In this document: positions 36,112 through 44,016 of the stretch, in pieces
Position numbering within the stretch: position 1 is the stretch's first letter
How the letters are laid out: the number at the start of each line of letters is the position of its first letter
Origin: Bradyrhizobium sp. B124
Lineage (GTDB): Bacteria; Pseudomonadota; Alphaproteobacteria; Rhizobiales; Xanthobacteraceae
NCBI RefSeq assembly: GCF_038967635.1
Contig: NZ_CP152413.1
Coordinates: 9,056,001-9,120,000, forward strand
DNA length: 64,000 nucleotides
Direction of reading: 5' to 3'
Position numbers and translations under genes: made by a program
The notes under the pieces: model-generated
What the model was told of the DNA's origin: nothing
Database searches by the model: none
Seen by the model: only the letters and a program-made list of their open reading frames with translations

Positions 36112-37266
36112 ATGTCGAACCTTACCCAAGCGACCTCCGCTCCGTGGCGGATAGGCGTGCTGTTCTCGCGAACCGGCTTCATGTCGGTGATCGAGGAGAC
36201 CCAGTATCAGGGCACGCAGCTTGCGATCGAGGAGGTGAACGAGGGAGGCGGGGTCTGCGGCCGCGAGCTGGTTCCCGTCGCCTACGACCCTGGCTCGGAC
36301 TCGGCCGCCTATGGCCACTACGCCAAACGGTTGATGGTGGAGGATCAGGTCAGCACTATATTCGGCTGCTACACCTCGTCGAGCCGCAAAGCGGTGCTGC
36401 CGGTGGTCGAACGGCTGAACGGCCTGCTTTGGTACCCGACGCTCTATGAGGGTTTCGAGGCGTCGCCGAACGTCATCTACACCGGCGCCTCGCCGAATCA
36501 GAACAGCCTCGCGCTGTGCCGCTATTTGATGGATACGTTCGGAACACGATTTTATTTCGTGGGGTCGGACTACATCTATCCGCGCGAGTCCAACCGGGTG
36601 ATGCGGGAGCTGCTGAAGAGCAATGGCGGCTCGGTCGTGGGTGAGCGCTACGTCAATGTCTACGCGCGCTGGCAGGACTTTGTCCCGATCATCCAGGACA
36701 TCAAGCGGGTCAGGCCCGACGTGATCTTCTCGACCGTCGTGGGGGAAGGCACGGTCTTCCTCTATCAGGCCTACGCGAATGTCGGGCTCGATCCAAAGCA
36801 AGTGCCGATCGCCAGCCTGACCACGACGGAAGCCGAAATCGCCGCCATGGGCTTCGACGTCGGCGAAGGACACGTCACCGCGGCATCCTATTTCCAGGGC
36901 GTCGAGGGCAGCGCCAACAGCGCGTTTGTGCAGCGCTTCAAGAAGCGGTTCGGCGCCGACATCTCTACCAACATGTGCGCCGAGGCATCCTATTTCCAGC
37001 TGCATCTGTTTGCGAAAGCGCTCGAGCAGGTCAATTCGCTCGACACGGAAGTGCTCCGCTCCATGGTGTTCGGCACCAGCTTTGATGCACCGCAAGGTGC
37101 CGTCACCGTCAACCCGATGTCGGGCCATACCGATCTGTGGACACGCATCGGGCGCGCCAACCGCCAGGGACAGTTCGATGTGGTCAGCCAGTCGAAGGAG
37201 CCGGTGCATGCAGATCCGTTCCTGATCGGGTATGGTCGTGCAACGCAAACAGGAAGCGTCCAATGA
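36112..37266 (+). CDS. amiC: AmiC: cytoplasmic amide sensor and negative regulator of AmiR
   Basis: This 384-aa periplasmic-binding-protein fold has no signal peptide, exactly as in Pseudomonas AmiC (about 385 aa). That protein binds amides in the cytoplasm and sequesters AmiR until an inducing amide releases it. Blocks shared with the transport binding proteins of this window include CYTSSSRKAVLPVVERLNG and GLLWYPTLYEGFEASPNV. GAGGG precedes ATG 36112; upstream in-frame sequence has no ribosome site. Its stop overlaps the amiR start, giving equimolar, coupled synthesis of sensor and antiterminator. Confidence 0.92.
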   Translation: MSNLTQATSAPWRIGVLFSRTGFMSVIEETQYQGTQLAIEEVNEGGGVCGRELVPVAYDPGSDSAAYGHYAKRLMVEDQVSTIFGCYTSSSRKAVLPVVERLNGLLWYPTLYEGFEASPNVIYTGASPNQNSLALCRYLMDTFGTRFYFVGSDYIYPRESNRVMRELLKSNGGSVVGERYVNVYARWQDFVPIIQDIKRVRPDVIFSTVVGEGTVFLYQAYANVGLDPKQVPIASLTTTEAEIAAMGFDVGEGHVTAASYFQGVEGSANSAFVQRFKKRFGADISTNMCAEASYFQLHLFAKALEQVNSLDTEVLRSMVFGTSFDAPQGAVTVNPMSGHTDLWTRIGRANRQGQFDVVSQSKEPVHADPFLIGYGRATQTGSVQ

Positions 37267-37904
37267 ACGAGCAGTCGCGTAAGCCGTCGCTGAGCCGAGA
37301 CGTCGGCGGACGCAAGACCATGGTTCAGGAACTTGCCGATCTGTCGGCCGTCGTGGTCGCGCCGGTCGACGATCAGGTCGGCATGTTGCTGCGCGAATTG
37401 CAGCGATTCAGGATGCGGGTGCGCCAGGTCTGGCCGATGCCGGAGAGCGTGCCGGCCGATGCCGACGTGGTGTACTGCGAATATTCACCGGATCTGGCGC
37501 GGCGCTTGCCGTGGATTCCAGGCGATGCGCGTTCCGCGCTGGTCGTGATCCTGCCGGCGACGGAGGCCGTTCACGCCGATGCGCTGTGTCACGCAACGCC
37601 CAACGCCGTTCTGCCGCGGCCGTTCACGCAGAATGCAGTGTTGTCCAGCCTCGTGCTGGCGCGCAGCCAGTTCAGTTACGAACGGCGGCTCCGCAGCAAG
37701 ATCGAGAAGCTCGACGACAATCTGCGCTCGATGCGCACGGTGGAACGCGCCAAGGCCATCCTGATGGCGACGCGCCAAATGCCGGAAACCGAAGCCTATG
37801 GCTTCATCAGACGACAGGCGATGGATCGTCGCGTGTCGGCAAGTGCAGTCGCCGCGGCGATTGTTGACTCGTTCGAACTGCTTGGCTACGATCATCAACA
37901 GTAA
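37263..37904 (+). CDS. amiR: AmiR: ANTAR-domain transcription antiterminator
   Basis: This 213-aa protein has an N-terminal pseudo-receiver (about 25-130) in which the phospho-acceptor strand reads VVYCEYSP, with glutamate E73 where an aspartate is expected. A coiled-coil follows (about 140-160), then the ANTAR RNA-binding helices (about 150-206; RTVERAKAILMATRQMPETE, YGFIRRQAMDRR). In Pseudomonas, AmiR binds the leader RNA of the amidase operon and prevents termination. The gene ends 57 bases before a strong terminator that precedes the ABC-amidase operon, its likely target. Confidence 0.93.
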   Translation: MNEQSRKPSLSRDVGGRKTMVQELADLSAVVVAPVDDQVGMLLRELQRFRMRVRQVWPMPESVPADADVVYCEYSPDLARRLPWIPGDARSALVVILPATEAVHADALCHATPNAVLPRPFTQNAVLSSLVLARSQFSYERRLRSKIEKLDDNLRSMRTVERAKAILMATRQMPETEAYGFIRRQAMDRRVSASAVAAAIVDSFELLGYDHQQ

Positions 37905-37963
37905 GCCCCAATAGCGGGGCTGGCGGCGACAGCGCCGCCTTCGACACAACCGGCAACAAAGCC
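37904..37963 (+). promoter_or_regulatory. Leader hairpins, candidate ANTAR (AmiR) RNA target
   Basis: Between the amiR stop and the terminator stand two abutting hairpins. AGCCCC-AATAGC-GGGGCT (37904-37921) has a six-base loop; GGCGGCG-ACAG-CGCCGCC (37922-37939) has a four-base loop, or six if the top pair opens. Both loop regions contain AYAGCG. A third, weak stem, GGC-AACAAA-GCC (37952-37963), has a six-base loop and uses bases of the terminator's 5' arm, so it would compete with it. Known ANTAR targets are paired hexaloop hairpins; whether these match the exact consensus must be tested. Confidence 0.55.
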
Positions 37964-38011
37964 CTCCCAATGCTCGCGTAAGCGCGCATCGGGAGGGCTT
38001 TTTTGTTTTTT
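37958..38011 (+). terminator. Strong intrinsic terminator between amiR and the ABC-amidase operon
   Basis: GCCCTCCC (37961-37968) and GGGAGGGC (37991-37998) form a perfect 8-bp stem, extended inside by ATGC/GCAT (37970-37973/37986-37989) and outside by AAA/TTT. A T6-G-T6 tract follows to 38011. It is the clearest intrinsic terminator in the window and sits 22 bases before the ATG of the downstream operon, so transcription must read through or restart. Confidence 0.93.
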
Positions 38012-38032
38012 CAGTCCTGAAGGGAGCTAGGG

Positions 38033-39283
38033 ATGAGCATTTCACGGCGGACTTTGCTGAGGAATACCGCGGCGCTTGGCGCATTTGCCGGCGCCGGACT
38101 GCCGCATATCTGGATCAAGAACGCCGACCTCGCTTACGCCGCGGGCGGCGAGATCAAGGTCGGCGTGCTGTTCTCGCTGACGGGAACGACCGCGATCATC
38201 GAGGAATCGCTCAACAAGGCGACGCTGCTTGCGATCGAGGAAATCAACGCCGCCGGCGGCATCAAGGGCAGCAAGATCGTGCCGATCGTCGAGGATCCTG
38301 CGTCGGATCCGGCGACGTTCTCGGAGAAGGCCCGCAAGCTCGTCGTCGGCGACAAATGCGTCAGCGTGTTCGGCTCCTATACCTCGGCGAGCCGCAAGGC
38401 GGTGCTTCCGGTCTTCGAGCGGCAGAACAATCTCTATTGGTATCCGACGCTCTATGAGGGCCGCGAGTGCTCGAAGAACGTCATCTACACCGGCGCGGTG
38501 CCGAACCAGCAGCAGGACGAGTTCGTGCCCTGGCTGGTCAAGAAGTTCGGCAAGAAGTTCTATCTGATCGGCTCCAACTACATCTATCCGAAGGAAGAGA
38601 ACAACTACTGCAAGAAGCTGCTCGAGAAGCTCGGCGGCGAGGTCGTGGCGGAAGAATATGTGCCGCTCGGCCATTCCGAATTCTCTTCCGTCATCAACAA
38701 GATCCGCTCGACGCAGCCGAACGTGATCTTCTCCACCGTGGTCGGCGATTCCGTGGTCGCACTGCATCGTCAGTACAAGGCGGCCGGTCTCGATCCCGAG
38801 AAGATGCCGATGGCGAGCCTGACGACCTCCGAGAACGAGGTCGCGGCGATGGGCGGAGAAGCTGCCGCCGGTCATTTCACCTCGGCGCCGTACTTCATGG
38901 TGCACAAGTCGCCTGAGAACGAGAAATTCGTCGAGGCCTACAAGAAGCGCTGGGGCGCCGACAAGGTGACGCATTTCGTCTCTGAGGCCTGCTACTTCCA
39001 GACCTATCTGTTCAAGCAGGCGGTCGAGAAGCTTGCGACCAGCGATCTCACGCCGCCGAACATCCGCGACGCGGTCAAGGGCCAGGAAGTGATCGCGCCG
39101 CAGGGCAAGGTCCGGATCGAGTCGGAGAATCTGCACACCTGGCTGTGGCCCAAGATCGCGCAGGCGAAGTCGAACGGCCAGTTCGAGATTCTCGTCGAGG
39201 CCAAGGATTGGCTGAAGCCGGTGCCGTACGCGGCCTATCCCGGGCAGTCCTGCACCGAGAAGGGCCTGGTCGAGAAGAGCTGA
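38033..39283 (+). CDS. FmdD/UrtA-type substrate-binding protein of the amidase operon
   Basis: This 416-aa protein has a twin-arginine signal (SRRTLLRNTAALGAFAGAGL, R5-R6). The mature part is close to AmiC and FmdD (SYTSASRKAVLPVFERQN; LYWYPTLYEGRECSKNVIY). AGGGAG precedes the ATG. It delivers amides or urea to the importer encoded by the next four genes. It is the first gene after the terminator and presumably the first target of AmiR antitermination. Its similarity to AmiC suggests that sensor and importer read the same ligands. Confidence 0.93.
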   Translation: MSISRRTLLRNTAALGAFAGAGLPHIWIKNADLAYAAGGEIKVGVLFSLTGTTAIIEESLNKATLLAIEEINAAGGIKGSKIVPIVEDPASDPATFSEKARKLVVGDKCVSVFGSYTSASRKAVLPVFERQNNLYWYPTLYEGRECSKNVIYTGAVPNQQQDEFVPWLVKKFGKKFYLIGSNYIYPKEENNYCKKLLEKLGGEVVAEEYVPLGHSEFSSVINKIRSTQPNVIFSTVVGDSVVALHRQYKAAGLDPEKMPMASLTTSENEVAAMGGEAAAGHFTSAPYFMVHKSPENEKFVEAYKKRWGADKVTHFVSEACYFQTYLFKQAVEKLATSDLTPPNIRDAVKGQEVIAPQGKVRIESENLHTWLWPKIAQAKSNGQFEILVEAKDWLKPVPYAAYPGQSCTEKGLVEKS

Positions 39284-39345
39284 CGGGGGCTGACGACGGC
39301 CGTCGGCGCGCGGCGCCGGCGGCCGGCTTCCGGCAACGAAAGCGG

Positions 39346-39367
39346 CCTCTCGCACACATGCGAGGGG
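39346..39367 (+). repeat. Intercistronic stem-loop between binding-protein and permease genes
   Basis: CCTCTCGC pairs with GCGAGGGG (one U-G pair) around a six-base ACACAT loop. It lies in the 122-base spacer before the permease; a 12-bp palindrome, CGACGGCCGTCG, is also present at 39294-39305. The spacer mirrors the one at 5793-5913 in the formamidase operon. A role in mRNA stability is inferred. Confidence 0.5.
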
Positions 39368-39405
39368 CGCAGGCGCCCAAACGAACATCGAAAGCGGATC
39401 CGGAC

Positions 39406-40275
39406 GTGGACCAATTCATCGAACAAATTGTCACCGGCCTCAGCATCGGGTCGATCCTGCTGCTGGTCGCGCTGGGACTGTCGATCATCTACGGCTCGAT
39501 GGGCATCATCAATCTCGCGCATGGCGAGTTCGTGATGCTCGGCGCTTACGCCGCCTGGGTGTTCCACACCTATCTCGGGCTCGGCCTGCTCGCGAGCCTC
39601 GTTCCGATCTTCCTGGTGGTGGCCACGTTCGGCTGGGTCATCGAACGCTACGTCCTGAGCCTGCTCAACAACCGGCCGCTCGACACGATCCTCGCCACCT
39701 GGGGCGTCGGCATCATGCTGCAGCAGGCGGTGCGGCTGATGGTCGGCAGCGAACTCCGCTATGTGCAATTGCCGCCGGCGCTGGCCGACAGCATGGACGT
39801 GTTCGGCATCCCGATATCGTCGTATCGGGTGTTCCTGTTCGTCGTGTCGATCGCGCTGTTCGGGGCGACCTGGTTGCTCATGAACCGCACCACGGTCGGG
39901 ATGAAGCTGCGTGCCATCATCCAGGACCGCTCGGTTGCCGCCTCGTTCGGCATCAACGCCAAGCGGGTCTATGCGCTGACCTTCGCCTATGGCGCAGGCC
40001 TTGCCGGACTCGCCGGCGCGCTGGTGTCGCCGCTCAAGAGCGTCTCGCCCGATATGGGCACCGGCTACGTGGTCGACGCCTTCATGGTGGTGGTGCTCGG
40101 CGGCGTGCAGAGCCTCGCCGGCACCGTGGCAAGTGCCTTCATCCTCGGCGAGCTCTCCGGCGGCATCGCCTTCCTGCAGAACGACACGGTGGCCAAGACG
40201 ATCGTGCTGCTCGCCATCGTCGTGCTCATCCGTTTCCGCCCCGAGGGGCTTTTCACCGCACGCGTGCGGGCCTGA
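39406..40275 (+). CDS. Urt/Liv-type ABC permease (UrtB-like) of the amidase operon
   Basis: This permease is about 289 aa, with IINLAHGEFVMLGAY, NNRPLDTILATWGVGIMLQQ and VVVLGGVQSLAGTVASAFIL typical of the family. GTG 39406 gives the usual N-terminus (DQFIEQIVTGLSIGSI); an in-frame ATG at 39358 would put the start inside the intercistronic stem-loop, and neither has a strong ribosome site. It pairs with the permease at 40292. It is a paralogue of the protein at 5914. Confidence 0.9.
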   Translation: MDQFIEQIVTGLSIGSILLLVALGLSIIYGSMGIINLAHGEFVMLGAYAAWVFHTYLGLGLLASLVPIFLVVATFGWVIERYVLSLLNNRPLDTILATWGVGIMLQQAVRLMVGSELRYVQLPPALADSMDVFGIPISSYRVFLFVVSIALFGATWLLMNRTTVGMKLRAIIQDRSVAASFGINAKRVYALTFAYGAGLAGLAGALVSPLKSVSPDMGTGYVVDAFMVVVLGGVQSLAGTVASAFILGELSGGIAFLQNDTVAKTIVLLAIVVLIRFRPEGLFTARVRA

Positions 40276-40291
40276 GACAGATCGCTCATCT

Positions 40292-41431
40292 ATGCCTTCG
40301 AATATTTCTAACTCCACCGGATTGCAGCGCCTGATCGCGCAACTTGCACCGTTGCTCATCGTTTCCGCGCTGGTGTTCGCGCTCCCGGTGCTGCTCAACA
40401 ATGACTTCCTGCTCAACAAGGTCGCGCGCTATCTCGTGCTGGGCATCCTCACGATATCGCTCGGGCTGTCCTGGGGCTTCGGCGGCATCCTCAATCTCGG
40501 CCAGGCGATGAGCTTCGGGCTCGGCTCCTACGCCATGGCGATGGCGCTGAAGCTCAAGACCGTGCCGGTGCATACGGGGGCCAGCGGACTGCCGGACTTC
40601 ATGGTCTGGAACAATGTCCAGCATCTGCCATGGTTCTGGGAGCCGTTCCGGTCGCTCAGCTTCGCCATCGCCGCGGGCCTGCTCGTGCCGGCGCTGGTTG
40701 CGGCGGGACTCGGCTGGTTCATGTTCCGGGGGCGCGTCACCGGCGTCTACGTCTCGATCATCACGCTCGCCACCATGGTGGTGATCAATCTCGTGATCAT
40801 CGACCAGCAGAGCTACACCGGCGGCTTCAACGGCATCACCGATCTCGCCCAGCTCGAGCTGTTCGGCGTCGCGTTCGATGCCTATGGCCGCGCGACCTAC
40901 TACCTCGTCGCCGGATGTGTGCTGCTCAGCCTGCTGGTGGCCTTTGCCTTCACCAAGTCCCGAGCCGGCCTGATCGTGCAGGCGATCCGCGACCACGAGA
41001 GCCGGGTGCGCTACTTCGGCTACGACGTCGCGCTCTACCAGATCTTCGTGTTCGCGCTGTCGGCTGCGATCGCAGGCCTCGCCGGCATGCTCTACACGGT
41101 CGTGATGGAATTCGCCTCGCCGACCTTCCTCGGCGTGCAGCTCTCGCTCTCGGTGGTGGTGTGGTGCGCGGTCGGCGGCAGGCAGAGCCTGGTCGGCGCG
41201 TTCCTCGGCGCGGTGCTGGTCGCGGGCATGCAGGGCGCGCTGTCGGAATCCGCGGCGTTCCTCGAAACCTGGACGCTGGTGATGGGCGCGCTGTTCGTGC
41301 TCGTGGTGCTGTTCCTGCCGAAAGGGCTCGCCGGCCTCGCGCAATCCACCTGGCGCTGGGTTGCCCAGCGCCGACAGGCCGCCAGCGGCGCGGTTGCACG
41401 AGGTGTCAGCCAGACGGAGGGCAGCACATGA
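40292..41431 (+). CDS. Urt/Liv-type ABC permease (UrtC-like) of the amidase operon
   Basis: This 379-aa multi-span permease has LSWGFGGILNLGQAMSFGLG, QQSYTGGFNGITDLAQLELF and CAVGGRQSLVGAFLGAVLV, the same signature positions as the protein at 6858. ATG 40292 lies 16 bases after the preceding stop. Its own stop overlaps the ATPase start (ATGA), so expression is coupled. Confidence 0.93.
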   Translation: MPSNISNSTGLQRLIAQLAPLLIVSALVFALPVLLNNDFLLNKVARYLVLGILTISLGLSWGFGGILNLGQAMSFGLGSYAMAMALKLKTVPVHTGASGLPDFMVWNNVQHLPWFWEPFRSLSFAIAAGLLVPALVAAGLGWFMFRGRVTGVYVSIITLATMVVINLVIIDQQSYTGGFNGITDLAQLELFGVAFDAYGRATYYLVAGCVLLSLLVAFAFTKSRAGLIVQAIRDHESRVRYFGYDVALYQIFVFALSAAIAGLAGMLYTVVMEFASPTFLGVQLSLSVVVWCAVGGRQSLVGAFLGAVLVAGMQGALSESAAFLETWTLVMGALFVLVVLFLPKGLAGLAQSTWRWVAQRRQAASGAVARGVSQTEGST

Positions 41432-42180
41432 GCTCGCATCTCGATCTCCGTGACGTCTCGGTCAGCTTCAACGGTTTCAAGGCGCTCAATTCGCTCAACA
41501 TGAGCGTCCGCAAGGGGGAACTGCGCTGCCTGATCGGGCCGAACGGCGCCGGCAAGACCACGGCGCTCGACATCATCTGCGGCAAGGTCAAGCCGAGCGC
41601 CGGCACTGTCAGCTTTGACGGCACCGCACTGCAGGAGCTCGAGGAATACGAGATCGCCCGCGCCGGTGTCGGCCGCAAGTTCCAGGTGCCGAGCGTGTTC
41701 CGCGAACTCTCGGTCAGCGACAATCTCGAAGTGGCGCGGGCGCGCCGCACCTCCGTGTTCGGCAATTTGCGCTGGAATATCGGTAATGCCCGGCGCGACG
41801 ACATCGAACGTCTGGCCGAACTGGTCGGGCTCACCGAACAGCTCGACCGGCCTGCCGCGTATCTGTCGCACGGCCAGACCCAGTGGCTGGAGATCGGCAT
41901 GCTGGTCGCCCAGGACGCCGAGCTGATCCTGATGGATGAGCCCACCGCGGGCATGACGGCGCAGGAAACCCGCAAGACCGCCGAACTGTTCGCACGGCTG
42001 AAGGGCAAGCACACGCTGATCGTGGTCGAGCACGACATGGGCTTCGTCAAGGCGATCGGCGACATCATCTCGGTGATGCATATGGGCCAGATGCTGGCCG
42101 AGGGCACCGCAGCGGAAGTGGAAGCGCATCCGGAAGTGCGCCGCGCCTATCTCGGATCGGGAGGCATCAGCCATGCTTGA
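41428..42180 (+). CDS. UrtD-type ABC ATPase of the amidase operon
   Basis: This 250-aa ATPase has Walker A GPNGAGKT, a modified signature LSHGQTQWLEIGMLV and Walker B LILMDEPTAGM. The LSHGQ form is shared with the protein at 8007 and with UrtD proteins. It overlaps both neighbours, with the permease stop upstream and the next ATPase start downstream. Confidence 0.94.
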   Translation: MSSHLDLRDVSVSFNGFKALNSLNMSVRKGELRCLIGPNGAGKTTALDIICGKVKPSAGTVSFDGTALQELEEYEIARAGVGRKFQVPSVFRELSVSDNLEVARARRTSVFGNLRWNIGNARRDDIERLAELVGLTEQLDRPAAYLSHGQTQWLEIGMLVAQDAELILMDEPTAGMTAQETRKTAELFARLKGKHTLIVVEHDMGFVKAIGDIISVMHMGQMLAEGTAAEVEAHPEVRRAYLGSGGISHA

Positions 42181-42865
42181 GCTGACCGACGTCGACGCTT
42201 TCTATGGCAACAGCCGCGCCCTGCAGGGCATCAACCTGATGGTCGGCAACGGCGAATTCCTGTCGGTGCTCGGCCGTAACGGCGTCGGCAAGACCACGCT
42301 GATGCGCAGCATCCTTGGCCTGATGGACCGGTGCACCGGACGCCTGTCGCTCGACGGCGCCGACATCTCGCCGTTGCGGACCCATCAGCGCGCCAAGGCC
42401 GGCATCGCCTATGTGCCGCAGGGCCGCGGGATCCTGCCGCGCTTCACCGTGCGGGAGAATTTGACGCTCGGAACCTTCGCGGCGAAATCGGCCAACGGCA
42501 TCGAGGAATGGGTGCTCGAGCTGTTTCCGGTACTCAAGGATTTTCTCAATCGCTACGGCGGCAATCTCTCCGGCGGTCAGCAGCAGCAGCTTGCGATCGC
42601 ACGCGCGCTGCTTGCCCAGCCCAAGGTCATCCTGCTGGACGAGCCGACCGAGGGCATCCAGCCGAACATCGTCGAGCAGATCGAGGACGTGATCGTCAAA
42701 CTCAATCGCGAGCGCGGAATCACGGTGGTGCTGGTCGAACAGAATGTCGCGTTCGCGCGGCGCGCGTCCCACCGCTTCGCGTTGCTCGAAAAGGGACGCG
42801 TCGTCGCCAAGGGCGCGATCGGTGAACTCACCGATGATCTCATCCAGCTGCACATGGCCGTGTAG
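42173..42865 (+). CDS. UrtE-type ABC ATPase of the amidase operon
   Basis: This 230-aa ATPase has Walker A GRNGVGKT, signature [16 protein letters not shown] and Walker [13 protein letters not shown]. It overlaps the end of the UrtD-type gene by eight bases and is followed 32 bases later by amiE, so the complete importer precedes the amidase on one transcript. Confidence 0.94.
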   Translation: MLELTDVDAFYGNSRALQGINLMVGNGEFLSVLGRNGVGKTTLMRSILGLMDRCTGRLSLDGADISPLRTHQRAKAGIAYVPQGRGILPRFTVRENLTLGTFAAKSANGIEEWVLELFPVLKDFLNRYGGNLSGGQQQQLAIARALLAQPKVILLDEPTEGIQPNIVEQIEDVIVKLNRERGITVVLVEQNVAFARRASHRFALLEKGRVVAKGAIGELTDDLIQLHMAV

Positions 42866-42897
42866 CGGGAATTATCGTTCAGAAAGGGAGTCGAGAC

Positions 42898-43935
42898 ATG
42901 TTGCATGGAGATATATCGAGCAGCAAGGACACGGTCGGCGTCGCCGTGGTCAATTACAAGATGCCGCGTCTGCACACCAAGGCCGAGGTGCTGGATAACG
43001 CGCGCAACATCGCCAAGATGGTCGAGGGCATGAAGCTCGGTCTGCCGGGCATGGATCTCGTGATCTTCCCGGAATACTCGACCCACGGCATCATGTACGA
43101 CTCCAAGGAGATGTACGAGACGGCCTCGTCGGTGCCGGGCGAGGAAACCCGCATCTTCGCCGATGCCTGCCGCAAGGCGAAGGTCTGGGGCGTGTTCTCG
43201 CTCACCGGCGAGCGCCACGAGGAGCATCCCAACAAGGCGCCGTACAACACGCTGATCCTGATGAACGACAAGGGCGAGATCGTCCAGAAGTATCGCAAGA
43301 TCATGCCGTGGGTGCCGATCGAAGGGTGGTATCCCGGCGATTGCACCTATGTCTCGGAAGGGCCGAAGGGCCTGAAGATCAGCCTGATCATCTGCGACGA
43401 CGGCAACTATCCGGAGATCTGGCGCGACTGCGCGATGCGCGGCGCCGAGCTGATCGTTCGCTGCCAGGGCTACATGTATCCGGCCAAGGAGCAGCAGATC
43501 CAGATCTCGAAATCGATGGCCTGGGCCAACAACTGCTACGTCGCGGTCGCCAACGCCTCCGGCTTCGACGGCGTGTATTCCTACTTCGGCCATTCCGCGC
43601 TCATCGGCTTCGACGGCCGGACGCTCGGCGAATGCGGCACCGAGGAGAACGGCATCCAGTACGCCCAGCTCTCGGTGTCGCTGATCCGCGATGCCCGCCG
43701 CAACATGCAGTCGCAGAACCATCTCTTCAAGCTGATGCACCGCGGCTATACCGGCCTGATCAACTCCGGAGAGGGCGATCGCGGCCACGCGGTCTGCCCG
43801 TACACCTTCTACAAGAACTGGATCACGGACCCCGAAGGTACGCGGGAGATGGTTGAAGCCATGACGCGTCCGACCGTCGGGACCGACGAATGTCCGATCG
43901 AGGGCATTCCGAACCAGAAAGTCGCACATCGTTGA
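42898..43935 (+). CDS. amiE: Aliphatic amidase AmiE (nitrilase superfamily)
   Basis: This 345-aa cytosolic enzyme hydrolyses short aliphatic amides such as acetamide and propionamide to the acid and ammonia. The catalytic triad falls at exactly the family positions: E59 (VIFPEYS), K134 (KYRKIMPW) and C166 ([10 protein letters not shown]). Length and N-terminus match Pseudomonas AmiE. GAAAGGGAG precedes the ATG. In Pseudomonas, amiE is the first gene after the AmiR-controlled leader; here the importer genes are inserted between leader and amidase. It is unrelated in fold to FmdA at 9490. Confidence 0.97.
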   Translation: MLHGDISSSKDTVGVAVVNYKMPRLHTKAEVLDNARNIAKMVEGMKLGLPGMDLVIFPEYSTHGIMYDSKEMYETASSVPGEETRIFADACRKAKVWGVFSLTGERHEEHPNKAPYNTLILMNDKGEIVQKYRKIMPWVPIEGWYPGDCTYVSEGPKGLKISLIICDDGNYPEIWRDCAMRGAELIVRCQGYMYPAKEQQIQISKSMAWANNCYVAVANASGFDGVYSYFGHSALIGFDGRTLGECGTEENGIQYAQLSVSLIRDARRNMQSQNHLFKLMHRGYTGLINSGEGDRGHAVCPYTFYKNWITDPEGTREMVEAMTRPTVGTDECPIEGIPNQKVAHR

Positions 43936-43953
43936 TCGGAAAAGCCGAGCTGT

Positions 43954-43977
43954 GCCGGCGCGATCATTCGCGCCGGC
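43954..43977 (+). repeat. GC-rich stem-loop after amiE
   Basis: GCCGGCGCG and CGCGCCGGC form a perfect 9-bp stem with a six-base ATCATT loop, in the 81-base gap between amiE and the permease gene. There is no T-run, so it is more likely an mRNA-stabilising or partly attenuating element than a full terminator. Confidence 0.6.
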
Positions 43978-44016
43978 GCGGTTCTGAAACTGTTGCAGCG
44001 GGAAACGGGGGTTACC

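Noticed and set aside
37904..37939. Calling the two hairpins a proven ANTAR target with the published loop consensus
   Set aside because: The hairpins and shared loop bases are real, but only one has a clear hexaloop and I could not confirm the conserved loop positions, so they are reported as candidates only.
39294..39305. CGACGGCCGTCG as a terminator
   Set aside because: A palindrome with no loop cannot form a stable hairpin without opening central pairs, and no T-run follows.
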